A stretch of DNA of 6,936 nt. Origin: Synergistaceae bacterium. GTDB taxonomy: Bacteria; Synergistota; Synergistia; Synergistales; Aminobacteriaceae. The stretch lies in contig JAITPZ010000143.1 in the NCBI GenBank assembly GCA_031289165.1, positions 1 to 6,936 of the forward strand. Direction: 5' to 3'. The notes beneath the pieces were generated by a model. It made no database searches. It saw nothing but the letters and a program-made list of their open reading frames with translations, and was not told the DNA's origin. The first letter of the stretch is position 1. The number at the start of each line of letters is the position of its first letter. The translations under genes were made by a program, and so were the position numbers. Of the stretch, positions 5,166 through 6,936 are shown piece by piece.

Positions 5166-6936
5166 GTGCAAAACAAACTGAGACGAAGATCGAGCCGGAT
5201 AGATCGTCGGATGATAAATAAACTGCGCTCGTACCTGCTGCCGGTGCTGATCGCGGGTGTACTGATCGCGGGCGGAACCGCCGAGGGCGCTGACGTTCTG
5301 CGCCTGGAACAGCAGCAGGAGGCCTACATCGGCTGCGAGGTGGCTCTGTCGCTGGCCGGCGAGGCGGCTGAGGCGGAAGGGGCCGCCTATGAATGGTCCT
5401 TCGAGGGGAACGCAAAGCCGATTTACCTTCGCAGAGGCGGGCTGGAGTGCCGTTTCACGCCGACCGACACCGAGCCGATCTCCGCGACCGTCTCCGCGAT
5501 CGGCGCGGGCGGCAACCTTTTGGGCTCCGCCAGCGTCTCGCTGAAGGCCAGAGAGTTCGCCGTCGATATCATCATGATCGACCCCGATCCCTTTATGCTC
5601 TGGGATGCCAGCAAAAAGCAGGACGTCCCCGCCAACGGCCTGATTGCCGGCGAGCCTATGCGGTTCAGGACAGTCCTGAACCCCGAGTTCAAAAACGAGT
5701 TTCAGTCCCACTGGAGCACCGACGCCTCGACCGCCGTTCGCGACGGCGAGAATCAGAGCGAGGTCACCGTGGTGCGCAACGAGATCGGCGACGCGGTGAT
5801 CTCCGTCGTCATCTCGACCTCAACCGGAACGGTACTGGGACGGGGAGAGAAAAGCGTCAACGTTCCCATCGCCCGTTCTCTGGTCGACGACTCCATACGC
5901 CGCAAGAGGGCCTGGGGAGAATGGACCGAGGCGCTGGGCATGTGGGAGGCGAAAAACTACGACAACGCCATTCAGCGCGCCCGGGAGGCAACGGAAAGCG
6001 ACCCCGAGACCCTCGAAATTACCGAGGGACTCCGAATGATGGACGCTAACTTCGCCCGCGTGGAGCGATCGAGGAAGTTCAGCTCCGACGCCGAAGCGCT
6101 GCGCGACGAGCAGAAGCTCACCGATGCCCTGAGGTCCTATCGTCGCGCCTACGCCGCCTGGTCCATGGATGAGATCAAGGGCAGAATAAAGGAACTGGAG
6201 ACGGAAATCGACGCGCTGCGCGTTCGACGTCAGCAGGCGGAATGGGTGAAGGACACCGCCGCGGCGTACGACCAGGAAAACCTTTTCGAGGACGCCCTGA
6301 AATACTACAGGGAGACCATGACCCTGATGCCCGATGACGCCGTGGCCCAGCGCGCCGACCGCATCGAAAAGCGCCTCTCCTCCATAGCGCAGGCAAACGC
6401 CCTCGCGAGCGAAGCCCAGACCCTCGAGACGAACGGCCGCTTCCTGGAGGCCACGGAAAAGTACAGGGACAGCCTGAAACTCGAGGCGGACGCGGATCTG
6501 GAGAACCACGTAAGGGATCTCGAGGACACCATCAGAGAGCGCAGGACCCGGGCGGCGGCGCTGCGCCGGGAGGGATCCGACTTCCAGAAGAAGAGCCAGA
6601 ACTCCGAGGCGCTGGTGCGTTATAAGGAAAGCCAGGCCCTGTGGCCGGACAACGAGCTGGCGGGGCTGATCTCCTCTCTGGAAAAGACCGTGACGGCGTC
6701 CTCGGCACAGGTGCGCACCCCGGAGGACTTTGGAATAGGAACCCGGGCGGACGCGATGCGCCTTCTACAGGAGGGACACGCCCTTTACAAGCAGGGAAAA
6801 TACAGGGACGCCCTTGAGGCTTACCGCAAGAGCTACGCTATTTCGCGGGATCAGCGCCTCTCGGACTGGATCGCCAGAGTCGAGACCTCGCTTCGGGAGT
6901 ATGAGTCCGTCCTGCAGGCCAACGTGCTGATCAAGG
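5166..6936 (+). CDS. Exported Ig-like/TPR repeat protein, 3' end cut by window
   Basis: The frame stays open for 590 codons to the window edge, so the C-terminus is missing. A basic N-terminus precedes a hydrophobic stretch at residues 23-37 (LLPVLIAGVLIAGG), with likely cleavage near 39-42 (GTAEGA); no lipobox cysteine is present. Two beta-rich Ig/PKD-like domains follow at about 48-133 (core YEWSFEGN) and 140-236 (core HWSTDAS). From about residue 250 the protein is helical, with TPR-like motifs whose A-L-x-x-Y type cores centre near 268, 322, 378, 430, 483 and 550. Each is followed by an extra charged helix such as IKELETEIDALR, so the unit is about 53 residues rather than the 34 of classical TPRs. 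The likely role is a periplasmic or surface scaffold for protein contacts; no catalytic domain is visible. If the ATG at 5211 were used, a more usual short signal peptide would result. The gene is divergent from the M20 gene. I cannot name the family. Confidence 0.92.
   Translation, partial: MQNKLRRRSSRIDRRMINKLRSYLLPVLIAGVLIAGGTAEGADVLRLEQQQEAYIGCEVALSLAGEAAEAEGAAYEWSFEGNAKPIYLRRGGLECRFTPTDTEPISATVSAIGAGGNLLGSASVSLKAREFAVDIIMIDPDPFMLWDASKKQDVPANGLIAGEPMRFRTVLNPEFKNEFQSHWSTDASTAVRDGENQSEVTVVRNEIGDAVISVVISTSTGTVLGRGEKSVNVPIARSLVDDSIRRKRAWGEWTEALGMWEAKNYDNAIQRAREATESDPETLEITEGLRMMDANFARVERSRKFSSDAEALRDEQKLTDALRSYRRAYAAWSMDEIKGRIKELETEIDALRVRRQQAEWVKDTAAAYDQENLFEDALKYYRETMTLMPDDAVAQRADRIEKRLSSIAQANALASEAQTLETNGRFLEATEKYRDSLKLEADADLENHVRDLEDTIRERRTRAAALRREGSDFQKKSQNSEALVRYKESQALWPDNELAGLISSLEKTVTASSAQVRTPEDFGIGTRADAMRLLQEGHALYKQGKYRDALEAYRKSYAISRDQRLSDWIARVETSLREYESVLQANVLIK

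Noticed and set aside
5393..6049. Plus-strand frame of 218 codons and a minus-strand frame of 229 codons (5820-6509) over the TPR gene
   Set aside because: Both overlap the continuous 590-codon frame from 5166, which has a signal peptide, beta domains and regular helical repeats. The alternatives show no domain features.

Overview
The window holds four protein genes and short regulatory gaps. Base composition is GC-rich, with strong G/C preference at third codon positions. A Gram-negative type cell is suggested by the exported N-terminus of the last protein. The combination of a tandem-GAF HD-GYP protein, a stand-alone DHH phosphoesterase, a RocB-like M20 hydrolase and an exported TPR protein would fit a member of the Synergistota. 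That placement is an impression from family resemblance and cannot be proved from the window.

Layout from left to right. Bases 35-1957 (+) encode a cytoplasmic two-GAF-domain HD-GYP protein, a likely cyclic-di-GMP phosphodiesterase. It converges on a DHH-family phosphoesterase at 2131-3087 (-). The gap between them (1958-2130) holds a 14-bp stem plus T-tract that only works as a terminator for the minus-strand gene, and a weaker hairpin just after the plus-strand stop. Upstream of the DHH gene, on the same strand, is a complete M20 metallohydrolase of the RocB type (3203-4897, -). The 115-base gap between them holds a possible weak terminator and a candidate promoter, so the two may be separate transcription units. 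A 268-base divergent gap (4898-5165) follows. Bases 5166-6936 (+) encode the first 590 residues of an exported protein with two Ig/PKD-like domains and an array of TPR-type repeats; the gene runs off the window.

No obvious pathway joins the four genes. The GAF/HD-GYP protein is a signalling enzyme. The DHH protein would act on a small phosphodiester or phosphoanhydride, and the M20 protein on an amide or peptide bond. The TPR protein is probably a periplasmic or surface scaffold. Three of the four starts have strong Shine-Dalgarno sequences, two of them in front of non-ATG starts (TTG for the M20 gene, GTG for the TPR gene).

I see no CRISPR array, tRNA, rRNA, insertion sequence or phage gene, and no convincing sign of a new multi-gene system. 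The points most worth a second look are the roughly 53-residue repeat unit of the exported protein, the PDE-like GAF motifs coupled to an HD-GYP domain with an altered signature, and the structured leader of the TPR gene.
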